Below, one piece after another: positions 1-5,957 of a stretch of DNA of 8,187 nt. Source of the DNA: Candidatus Eiseniibacteriota bacterium (GTDB taxonomy: Bacteria > Eisenbacteria > RBG-16-71-46). Below the pieces are notes generated by a model that had not been told where the DNA came from, made no database searches, and saw nothing but the letters and a program-made list of their open reading frames with translations. Location of the stretch: contig CAIXRL010000592.1 of the NCBI GenBank assembly GCA_903921835.1, forward strand, positions 1 through 8,187, written 5' to 3'. The stretch's first letter is position 1. Every line of letters begins with the position of its first letter. The translations under genes and the position numbers were made by a program.

Positions 1-393
1 GCCGACGTCGTGGTCGTGCGCGAAGCCGTAGATGCCGGACGAATCCGAGAATCGCAGGCACCCCGCCGCGATCAGGTTCGGCACGAGGTCGTACGCGATG
101 CCGACGCAGCCCGGCAGCGCCGGCAGGCCGAGGGCGCAGAGCCAAGGATTCGTCACCACGATGGTGTCGTAGTCGGACGGGTGGGCGCGCCGCTCCGTCC
201 TCGCGAGCGCCGCTGCGCTGCCATCCGCGGCCGCCTCGACCTGCGCGATCCAGAGTTGCCCCGCGGCGGGCGTGGCCAGCTCCACCACGTACCCCTGGCG
301 CGCGAACGCCGCGAGGTAGTAGGCGATGACGCGCCGCACCCCGACGTGCTTGTCGAGGAATCCCGGTTCCACCACGAAGAGGGCCTTCGTCAT
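1..393 (-). CDS. GT4-type glycosyltransferase, N-terminal part only
   Basis: This is the first 131 codons of a leftward gene that runs off the left edge of the window. The protein starts MTKALFVVEPGF, a first beta strand typical of the N-terminal Rossmann domain of GT-B glycosyltransferases. A conserved-looking GVRRVIAYYLAAFARQGYVVELATP segment (residues 18-42) holds a helix and second strand. Residues 76-82 (DTIVVTN) and 97-108 (VGIAYDLVPNLI) match the 'hydrophobic strand plus YDL(I/V)P' pattern common in GT4 enzymes. The donor-binding C-terminal domain with its EX7E motif lies outside the window, so donor and acceptor are unknown. The ATG at 393-391 has GGGAGG four bases upstream. It begins 40 bp after the stop of the multidomain gene and is probably co-transcribed with it. 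The GT4 assignment is from fold-level motifs only. Confidence 0.72.
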   Translation of the reverse strand, partial: MTKALFVVEPGFLDKHVGVRRVIAYYLAAFARQGYVVELATPAAGQLWIAQVEAAADGSAAALARTERRAHPSDYDTIVVTNPWLCALGLPALPGCVGIAYDLVPNLIAAGCLRFSDSSGIYGFAHDHDVG

Positions 394-397
394 CGTG

Positions 398-403
398 CCT
401 CCC
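398..403 (-). promoter_or_regulatory. Ribosome binding site of the GT4 gene
   Basis: Read leftward, GGGAGG is followed by CACG and then the ATG at 393-391. It supports this ATG as the start and lies in the 40-bp gap after the upstream stop. No promoter-like sequence is evident in that gap, which fits operon transcription. Confidence 0.6.
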
Positions 404-433
404 GTTTCGGCGACGGGTCCACCAGCGCCCGGC

Positions 434-2956
434 TCAGCATTGGAGTTGCAGCCGTTTCGTCGCCCGCCGCCCGCTGCCCGCGTCGCAACCCGCGAGAGCG
501 CCGAGCGAGCGGAAGAGCGGGCTGCCCCCCACGCACGCATCGCAGCCTTCCAGCGTCGCGAACATCGCGGCGACACCGAGCGATCCCCCCGCGTTCAAGG
601 CCTGGTCGCCGAAGCGCGCGAGCACGCGTTCCAGGCCCTCCCGGGTCCCGTCCCCGCCCAGCCCGACCAGCGTGCAGCCGTCGGCGACATACCCCTGCAG
701 TTCGCGGGCGAGCGCGGGACGCGCGAGCGCCGCCGGATCATCGCCGAGCACCGCGACCCGGCTGGTCCCGGCACCCTCGAGGGGCGCGATCAGCTGCGCG
801 GCGCGCTCGCGGCTCGCGGCGTCGGGCCACAGCCGGGCGGGCGCCTTCGGCAGCCCGAGTGCATGCACGAGCGCGCTGGACGGCGAGGACGGATCGAGGG
901 GCACGCACCGTGTGTAGCGCGACTGGACGGCGTCGACCGCCTGGGCGTCGGCGTCGTAGTCGCCGCCCTCGAATGCGAGCGCGACCCCGGATGCGACTTC
1001 GTGCACCAGCAGGTCGGAGCCGAACGTGCGCGCGGGGAAGGCGTTGAGGACGAGTTCGGGCGCGAACGACTCCAGTTCGTTCACCACGGCCTGCCGGTAC
1101 TCGAGGTCGCGCCTGAAGCGGGCCCAGTCCAGCGCACGACATTCGAATCCCCCGAGCAGCGCGTGCACGGAGGGGTCCGCGACCACGCGCACGGCGCAGT
1201 CCGGACGGACGTGCGCCCGCAGCGACGCCAGGAAAGGCGCAAGCCCGACGATCGACCCGAGCTCCGAGGGCAGCAGGATCGCCACGCGCCGCGCGCCGCG
1301 CGCGAGCAGCGGCAGGTCGGCCATGCACAGCGACGCGCCGTCCAGACCCCGGGCGGCGTTCCTGCGATCGGCCGCCTCGCGCGCCGCCTCGGCGCTCGCC
1401 GGCAACGGCGTGCCGGGCGTCCAGCCCTCCGGTTCCACGCGCAGCGACTCGAGCCGGAAGCCGGGGGCGCGGGAGCGCACGTGGAGTCGCAGGACGCGGT
1501 TCACCGCGAAGCGTTCGCGCGGCACGCGGACACACAGCTCGCCGGGCGCCTCCTCCTGCCATTGGACGGGCTCGTCGTTGACGATCACCTCCAGCCGCCG
1601 CTCCGCGTGACGAACGTGCATCCGCAGCACGAGCGTGCCCTCGGGCGGCACCTGCAGGCGGAACGAGACCTCGCCGAACGTCCCCTGCGGAAGCTCGAGG
1701 CCGCCCGGACCGCTCTTCCAGTGCTCGTCCACGTGCACCCCCAGCCGCGCCAGCGTGCGCGTCCAGGCGGCGCCGAAGCGCACGATCGTCGCGCTCGGGA
1801 GGCTGGGCGAGACGAAGACGCCGTCCGCGCGCGCGGGGCCGGGGCCGAGGTAGCGGTCGGGCGCCAGCGGCAGCGGCTCGAACGACTCCAGCGTGCCCGC
1901 GCGCCAGACGCACGACACCGCCGTGACCCTGCGCGCCAGGCGCGGGACGTGACCGAGGCTCCGGAGCCGACGCGTGAGCTCCACGTCTTCGGCCTGGTTC
2001 CAGAACAGCAGCTCGTTCCATGGGATCGCGCGCAGGCAGCTCGCCTTCGCGATCATGATGCCGCCGTTGATGTAGAGGTGGCGGGTCCAGTCGCCGTAGT
2101 CGAGCATGCCCGGCGCCGACCACGACCACTCGGATCCCAGCGCGACCCAGTCGGGGAAGCGCCGCCCGTCGGGGCGGACCTGGCGGCAGACCATGAATGC
2201 GTAGTCGGCGCCGAACTCGCGCATGCGCTCGATGAAGTCCGGCTCGATCGTGTAGCGGTCGTGGGCGATGACAACGTTCTCCTGGCTCGCGCGCCCGACA
2301 ACCTGGTTCTTCTTGCGCGTGATCCAGCCGCGATCCTCGAAGCCGGTCGAGGCCTCCACGAAGATCGCCTCCGGGAACGCGGTGGCGAGGCCAGCGCGGA
2401 TCGAGGCCGGCCCGCAGACGAGCACCTCGACGGACTCCGTCGGCGCACGGCGCACCGCGCGTACGCTCTCCAGGAACGCCGCGAGCTGTTCCGGCCGCCG
2501 CCCGTCCGTGATCACGCCGAACGAGAAACCGTCGAGCGCGACCGCTCGCCGCGCCGTCCGCGTGCTGCGGACGCCGAACATCGAGGCGCCGTCCTCGCAC
2601 TCGTGCTCGAAGACCGGGGCCATGTCTCCCCAGGCGAAGATCTGGTGCTTGAGCTCGAAGACCGACAGGAGCGGCGTGTTGGTCATGCGGATCACGAGCC
2701 GCCCCCCCGGCGCGAGCAGCCTCAGCGCCTCGTCCACGACCAGCGGCCACGTCTTGATGCGCCCGAGATCGCGCTCGACCAGGTAGACCAGGTCGAACCC
2801 CTGGTGAAGGTCCGCGCCGAGACGATGGTCGGCGTCCGGGTCGTAGATCCGGTCGCTGGCGTGCATGCGCGCCAGCGGCGGCCGGGCTCCCGCCCAGAAG
2901 ACCCGCGCGTCGCTCTCGAGGAGCTGCTTCAGCTCGAAGTCGATGATCCCGGCCAC
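434..2956 (-). CDS. Multidomain protein: methyltransferase-like, GT2-like, beta-sandwich-like and GT9-like regions
   Basis: 840 residues, with four regions in order. Residues 5-130 resemble the second half of a class I SAM methyltransferase (FDLVYL at 54-59, LLAPGGRLVIRM at 80-91), but no clear GxGxG SAM loop is present. Residues 143-355 are a GT-A, family-2-like glycosyltransferase: ITRKKNQ (212-218), ENVVIAHDRY (226-235) as the probable metal/nucleotide site, LYINGGIMIAK (294-304) and FWNQAEDVELTRRL (318-331) carrying the probable catalytic acid. Residues 375-515 are strand-rich (SFRLQVPPEGTLVLRMHV) and look like a beta-sandwich. Residues 555-835 resemble a heptosyltransferase-type GT9 domain, without an obvious acidic active-site motif near the C terminus. 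The GTG at 2956 is chosen because GGAGGAGGGG lies four bases upstream; the longer frame from 3010 adds an arginine-rich stretch and lacks such a site. It probably builds or elongates a surface glycan in the cytoplasm; substrates are unknown. Confidence 0.85.
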   Translation of the reverse strand: MAGIIDFELKQLLESDARVFWAGARPPLARMHASDRIYDPDADHRLGADLHQGFDLVYLVERDLGRIKTWPLVVDEALRLLAPGGRLVIRMTNTPLLSVFELKHQIFAWGDMAPVFEHECEDGASMFGVRSTRTARRAVALDGFSFGVITDGRRPEQLAAFLESVRAVRRAPTESVEVLVCGPASIRAGLATAFPEAIFVEASTGFEDRGWITRKKNQVVGRASQENVVIAHDRYTIEPDFIERMREFGADYAFMVCRQVRPDGRRFPDWVALGSEWSWSAPGMLDYGDWTRHLYINGGIMIAKASCLRAIPWNELLFWNQAEDVELTRRLRSLGHVPRLARRVTAVSCVWRAGTLESFEPLPLAPDRYLGPGPARADGVFVSPSLPSATIVRFGAAWTRTLARLGVHVDEHWKSGPGGLELPQGTFGEVSFRLQVPPEGTLVLRMHVRHAERRLEVIVNDEPVQWQEEAPGELCVRVPRERFAVNRVLRLHVRSRAPGFRLESLRVEPEGWTPGTPLPASAEAAREAADRRNAARGLDGASLCMADLPLLARGARRVAILLPSELGSIVGLAPFLASLRAHVRPDCAVRVVADPSVHALLGGFECRALDWARFRRDLEYRQAVVNELESFAPELVLNAFPARTFGSDLLVHEVASGVALAFEGGDYDADAQAVDAVQSRYTRCVPLDPSSPSSALVHALGLPKAPARLWPDAASRERAAQLIAPLEGAGTSRVAVLGDDPAALARPALARELQGYVADGCTLVGLGGDGTREGLERVLARFGDQALNAGGSLGVAAMFATLEGCDACVGGSPLFRSLGALAGCDAGSGRRATKRLQLQC

Positions 2957-2960
2957 GGTT

Positions 2961-2970
2961 CCCCTCCTCC
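2961..2970 (-). promoter_or_regulatory. Ribosome binding site that fixes a GTG start
   Basis: Read leftward, GGAGGAGGGG is followed by AACC and then GTG at 2956-2954. This near-ideal Shine-Dalgarno sequence decides between the GTG start and an in-frame GTG 54 bases upstream (3010), which has no comparable site. It also places the hairpin at 2974-3001 outside the coding region. Confidence 0.7.
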
Positions 2971-2973
2971 GTG

Positions 2974-3001
2974 CGGTCCGCGCGCGGCTCGCGCCGGACC
3001 G
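2974..3001 (-). repeat. Intercistronic inverted repeat before the multidomain gene
   Basis: Arms CGGTCCG (2974-2980) and CGGACCG (2995-3001) are perfectly complementary. A further CGCG/CGCG pairing inside, with one bulged base, leaves a five-base loop. It sits between the fkbM-type stop (3031) and the Shine-Dalgarno at 2961-2970. There is no T-run after it, so it is not a classical terminator. It could be an mRNA processing, stability or translation-tuning element, or simply a chance product of high GC. Confidence 0.35.
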
Positions 3002-3030
3002 TCGCTTCACTCAGGCGGCAGCGCCGCCCC

Positions 3031-3960
3031 TCACCTGAATCGCCCCGCCGCGAGTTGCATGAGCTGGATCTGCGTGTCGCGCTGCGTCACCGCGGCCCCG
3101 AGCCGGTTCGTCTCCTCGCACTCCCGGGCCAGGGCTTCCTCGACGAGCTGGAGCCGCGCGGTCGCGACGGCGAGCGCCGCCTCGATCGCGGCGCACCGCG
3201 CGAGAAACGCATCGGGCGTCGTCACCGCCTCCGGGTGCAGCTGGCCGGATGGCAGGTGCCAGTAGTGCTTGCCGTCGTAGAGGCGCAGGCTCCTCAGCCC
3301 CAGCTCCTGCTCGATCACCTTCGGATCGAGGTCCCGGCGATGGAAGTAGACGTTGCACTCGTTCGCGGCCGGATCGTTGGGCTTGATCGCGTGGACCTCG
3401 AAGCCCCATTCGCGCAGCTGCGCGATCGCCGTGCCCAGGTCGTGACGCTCTTCGGCGTAGAGCCGGGTCCCCCGCGTCGCGGGCACTTCGAGCATCCCGG
3501 CCTCGAGCCGGGACCGGTGCTCGCCGAGTGACGCGAGCACGGCGAGGTCGACGCCCTGGGCGTCGATCTTCAGGAAGCGGATGCGCGGCGCGGCGACCAC
3601 CTCGGGCAGCGCATCGAGCCGGCGCACGTCGACCGCGATGGTGCGCTCGAAGTGCAGGTCCTCGCGCTGGCGCCAGTACTCGTCCGCGCGCAGTCCCTCG
3701 TCGTGGAAGCGCAGGAGGCTCGAGACTCCCTGGTCCGCGTGGTCGGCGACGTGGAACTCCGCGGCGCGCCCGGTCGCGTCGATCGCCAGGCACCGCGTGC
3801 GCACGTTGCCGGCGCCGCGGGCGTGTGCGTCGTCCTCGATGCGCGCGCATAGCTCGGGAATCGGCTCGACGGCCAGCACATCGAGTCCCGGGTTGCGCGT
3901 CGCGATTTCGATGGCGAACTCGCCCTGGTTGGCTCCGATGTCGATCACGAGGTCTGGCAT
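3031..3960 (-). CDS. FkbM-type SAM-dependent methyltransferase with C-terminal coiled-coil tail
   Basis: 309 residues. The SAM-binding loop DIGANQGEF (7-15) is intact, followed by VEPIPELCARIEDD (31-44), whose acidic residue normally contacts the ribose, and by LKIDAQGVDLAVLASLG (130-146), the FkbM signature usually seen as LKIDVQGFE..VL. AIKPNDPAANECNVYFH (191-207) closes the methyltransferase domain. FkbM enzymes typically O-methylate sugar or macrolide hydroxyls, so sugar O-methylation in this glycan locus is the best guess. After about residue 215 there is an extension: RLYDGKHYWHLPSGQ (226-240), then a charged heptad-like helix from about 250 to 300, likely a coiled coil for oligomerisation or partner binding. 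The ATG at 3960 has only AAAGGA 12 bases upstream, a weakly placed ribosome binding site, but the SAM motif begins almost at once and no better start is visible. It is the first gene of the leftward set. Confidence 0.88.
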   Translation of the reverse strand: MPDLVIDIGANQGEFAIEIATRNPGLDVLAVEPIPELCARIEDDAHARGAGNVRTRCLAIDATGRAAEFHVADHADQGVSSLLRFHDEGLRADEYWRQREDLHFERTIAVDVRRLDALPEVVAAPRIRFLKIDAQGVDLAVLASLGEHRSRLEAGMLEVPATRGTRLYAEERHDLGTAIAQLREWGFEVHAIKPNDPAANECNVYFHRRDLDPKVIEQELGLRSLRLYDGKHYWHLPSGQLHPEAVTTPDAFLARCAAIEAALAVATARLQLVEEALARECEETNRLGAAVTQRDTQIQLMQLAAGRFR

Positions 3961-4061
3961 GAAGGCAACGCGTCCTTTCAGATCCGGAGGGGGAACATCG
4001 AGGGAGAGCCGGGACCGGTGGAGAGCACGGCCGCGGCCGGCGTTCCCGCGCATGCGGAGGC

Positions 4062-4085
4062 CACGACGGCTGGCAAGCCGTCGTG
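4062..4085. repeat. Perfect 10-bp-arm dyad, candidate activator site or leader hairpin
   Basis: CACGACGGCT (4062-4071) and AGCCGTCGTG (4076-4085) are exact inverted copies around a four-base GGCA spacer. Its centre lies about 109 bp upstream of the +1 predicted from the sigma-54-like promoter at 4157-4172, the distance at which NtrC-type activators usually bind. It also lies about 100 bp upstream of the fkbM-type start, so it could instead be a hairpin in that mRNA leader. Neither side has a T-run, so a terminator is unlikely. Confidence 0.45.
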
Positions 4086-4156
4086 CCGCGCACCGCGGGT
4101 CGTGGACGCGCACTGCGGTTGTGGCTTCTGCACTCCGTGTCCTCCACGGTGCCTTC

Positions 4157-4172
4157 TGGCACTTCCACTGCA
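4157..4172 (+). promoter_or_regulatory. Sigma-54-like -24/-12 promoter upstream of the TPR-GT9 gene
   Basis: The sequence TGGCACTTCCACTGCA matches the RpoN consensus TGGCACG-N4-TTGCW at 10 of 12 defined positions. The invariant GG (4158-4159) and GC (4170-4171) are exactly 10 bases apart. The predicted transcription start is near 4183, rightward, giving a leader of about 411 nt before the ATG at 4594. The dyad at 4062-4085 sits at about -109, suitable for an enhancer-binding activator. The match is by eye; a chance occurrence is possible, and the long leader is a point against. Confidence 0.5.
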
Positions 4173-4182
4173 CGCGGCGGCG

Positions 4183-4593
4183 TCCGGACATGACGTCGAG
4201 GGACGCATTTCCGCGCCCGGGGCCAACCATCGCCGGTGCGCTGCCCCGGCATGGCCCCCCACGACCGCCTGCCACCAAGCGCGCGGACGGGAACGGAGCA
4301 CCACCGTCCCGGCCACACCGTGGCTCCGGTGTGAACTCCCCGTCGTCATCGGCACCGACCGGGGAGGGCGACAGGGATATCTGCACGGCGGTGCGCCAGG
4401 GGCCCCAAGCCCACGGTGGCCGCTCCTGGAGCGGCCGCGGCACATCCGCCCGCCCATCGCCAGGGCGGCGCGCTCGAGGCCACCGTGCAGAACGCCCGGC
4501 GACCTGCCGAACACAAGCCCGTCCGGCGGGGCCGTCGCGGGCCCTCGTGTCCCCGCCCGGCGACACGCTTCGCCTTCCGAGGGGGGAAGAGCC
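4183..4593 (+). other. Predicted long structured 5' leader of the TPR-GT9 gene
   Basis: If transcription starts near 4183, the untranslated leader is about 411 nt. Successive inverted repeats are: CCGGGGC/GCCCCGG (4217-4223 with 4243-4249), GGACGG/CCGTCC (4285-4290 with 4304-4309), CACACCG/CGGTGTG (4314-4320 with 4327-4333, six-base loop), CTCCCCGTCG pairing with CGACCGGGGAG through one bulge (4336-4366), and CACGGTGGCC/GGCCACCGTG (4412-4421 with 4478-4487). A 9-bp palindrome, GGCCGCTCC/GGAGCGGCC (4418-4436), overlaps the last outer stem, so the two structures would compete. No known riboswitch class is recognised, and high GC makes chance stems common. Confidence 0.3.
4579..4586 (+). promoter_or_regulatory. 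Ribosome binding site that fixes the TPR-GT9 start
   Basis: GAGGGGGG lies seven bases before the ATG at 4594. The same frame is open for a further 192 codons upstream to a GTG at 4018, and this site is the main reason for preferring the downstream ATG. The upstream translation is also Cys/Pro/Arg-rich and unlike the TPR domain. Confidence 0.7.
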
Positions 4594-5886
4594 ATGTCTC
4601 ATTCGCTCGCACGCGCCGAGGAGCGACTCCTGCACGACGATCCTGCGGGAGCCGAGCACGAGCTCCGCACCATTCTCGCGGGCGCCCCGGATGAGGCCGT
4701 GGCGCACAACCTCATGGGTCTCGTCCACGTCGCCCGTCACGAACTCGCGGACGCGATGACGGAGTTCTCGACCGCCGCCGGCCTTCGGGACCCGTACGAC
4801 GACGCGCTGGTCAACCTCGCACTGTGTTGCAACCGCACGGGCAAGCACGACCTGGCGCTCGATGCCTGCCGCCGCGTGCCGGCGGGATCCCACACCCACG
4901 TCTTCGCGCGTGTGAACGAAGCGCGGGCCTGGCGAGGACTCGACCAGCCCGATGCAGCGCGGCGCGCCCTCGCGGACGCCGGAGCGCACCCGCTCGCGCA
5001 CGTCGTCAGCGGCGAGATGCTGCTGTTCGAGGGCGACATCGAGCAGGGCCTGCAGCGGCTCGAGGAGCGCCACGCGCTGGCGCGGCCGGGCGCGGGACCC
5101 GGCGGCGTGCCGTGGACCGGTGAGCCGCGGCCCCGGGACCGGCTGCTCGTGATCCCGGAGCAGGGCCTCGGCGAGATGCTCTTCATGAGCCGTTTCCTGC
5201 CCGCACTCGCGGACCGCTTCGCCCACGTCGTCGTGCTCGCGCCGGCGCCGCTGTCGCGCCTGCTGGCGACCCTCGACGAGCGGGTCGAGATCGTGACGTC
5301 GCTCGATCGTGCCCGCTGGGACGTGTGGGCGCCCGTGGGCAGCGTGCCGTGGCTCCTCGGCGCGCACTCGCTGGAGGACGTGCCCCGCGAGCCGTGGATC
5401 CGGGTCGCCGGCAATCGCGATGCCGCGGCCGCTCTTCGCGTGGGGATCAACTGGGCCGGCGATCCGACCCACCCGCTCGACGCGCTGCGCTCGACGTCCC
5501 TCGACGCGTTCGCGCCGCTGCTGGAGAGCCCCGGCATCGACTGGGTCTCGCTGCGCGTCGGCGCGCGCGAGGCCGAGGCGGCGGCGTACGGGATCGCGCG
5601 GCCGCTCGAGGGCTCGGCCGACTTCCTCGACACCGCTCGCGTCGTCGCCGAGCTCGACCTCGTCGTCGCGACGGATTCGGCCGTCGCCCACCTCGCCGCC
5701 GCGATGGGCGTGCCGACGTGCGTGCTGACGACGGCCGACGCCGACTGGCGCTGGCAGGGCTGGTACCGGGACGTGACGCTCTGCCCGCAGCAGGCGCCGG
5801 GAAACTGGCACGGATCGATCGCCCGGGTCGCGGGAGCGCTCATCGCGTTGCTCGACTCGGCGCAGGAGGCGCGCGCGGCGGCCTGA
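4594..5886 (+). CDS. TPR-repeat protein with C-terminal GT9/heptosyltransferase-like domain
   Basis: 430 residues. The N-terminal part (about 5-160) is built of helix pairs of TPR type: AEHELRTILAGAPDEAVAHNLMGLVHVARHELADAMTEFSTAAGL, then ALVNLALCCNRTGKHDLALDACRRV and a third and fourth unit. Residues 181-430 form a GT-B, GT9-like domain: VIPEQGLGEMLFMSRFLPALA (187-207), matching the 'EQGLGD' loop of this group, RVGINWAGDPTHPLDALRS (282-300), and TDSAVAHLAAAMGVPTCVL (360-378), the donor-site motif near the C terminus. DWRW...WY (384-391) and the late GNWHGSI segment are also typical of TPR-linked glycosyltransferases. TPRs probably bind the acceptor protein or a partner; the donor sugar is unknown. 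The gene stands alone rightward, preceded by a sigma-54-like site and followed by a strong hairpin. Confidence 0.88.
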   Translation: MSHSLARAEERLLHDDPAGAEHELRTILAGAPDEAVAHNLMGLVHVARHELADAMTEFSTAAGLRDPYDDALVNLALCCNRTGKHDLALDACRRVPAGSHTHVFARVNEARAWRGLDQPDAARRALADAGAHPLAHVVSGEMLLFEGDIEQGLQRLEERHALARPGAGPGGVPWTGEPRPRDRLLVIPEQGLGEMLFMSRFLPALADRFAHVVVLAPAPLSRLLATLDERVEIVTSLDRARWDVWAPVGSVPWLLGAHSLEDVPREPWIRVAGNRDAAAALRVGINWAGDPTHPLDALRSTSLDAFAPLLESPGIDWVSLRVGAREAEAAAYGIARPLEGSADFLDTARVVAELDLVVATDSAVAHLAAAMGVPTCVLTTADADWRWQGWYRDVTLCPQQAPGNWHGSIARVAGALIALLDSAQEARAAA

Positions 5887-5905
5887 AGCCGGGGCGCACA
5901 CGCAG

Positions 5906-5939
5906 ACGCCGCGCGCTCCCGACCGGGAGTGCGCGGCGT
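5906..5939. terminator. Strong hairpin between convergent genes, probable bidirectional terminator
   Basis: A 15-bp stem (5906-5920 with 5925-5939) with one G-T pair and a GACC loop lies in the 71-bp gap between the TPR-GT9 stop (5886) and the stop of the leftward gene (5958). Rightward it is followed by TCGCGTTGGTTCG, T-enriched but not a clean T-run. Leftward no T-run follows. Position and strength fit a shared terminator or transcript-end stabiliser, as often seen in high-GC genomes. Confidence 0.7.
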
Positions 5940-5957
5940 TCGCGTTGGTTCGACTCT

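Larger units (their letters stand above)
3961..4593. other. 633-bp noncoding divergent intergenic region, rich in inverted repeats
   Basis: This interval separates the leftward fkbM-type gene from the rightward TPR-GT9 gene. Frames on both strands stay open across much of it, but the translations are rich in Cys, Pro, Arg and His with no recognisable motif. I therefore read it as regulatory DNA and 5' leader. It contains a 10-bp-arm dyad (4062-4085), a sigma-54-like promoter (4157-4172), and a run of hairpins at 4217-4249, 4285-4309, 4314-4333, 4336-4366 and 4412-4487. A 47-codon frame at 4190-4333 lacks a ribosome binding site and is not called a gene. Confidence 0.6.

Noticed and set aside
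326..3265. A 979-codon open frame on the plus strand opposite the multidomain gene
   Set aside because: It is antisense to a frame with clear glycosyltransferase motifs. Its translation is Arg/Ala/Pro/His-rich with no domain, as expected when the opposite strand has GC-rich third positions.
4190..4333. Small 47-codon frame in the leader as a possible leader peptide
   Set aside because: No ribosome binding site before the ATG and a Pro/Arg/Gly composition matching translated noncoding GC-rich DNA.
4018..4593. In-frame upstream extension of the TPR-GT9 gene from a GTG at 4018
   Set aside because: The added 192 residues are Cys/Pro/Arg-rich without motifs, and a strong ribosome binding site sits just before the ATG at 4594.
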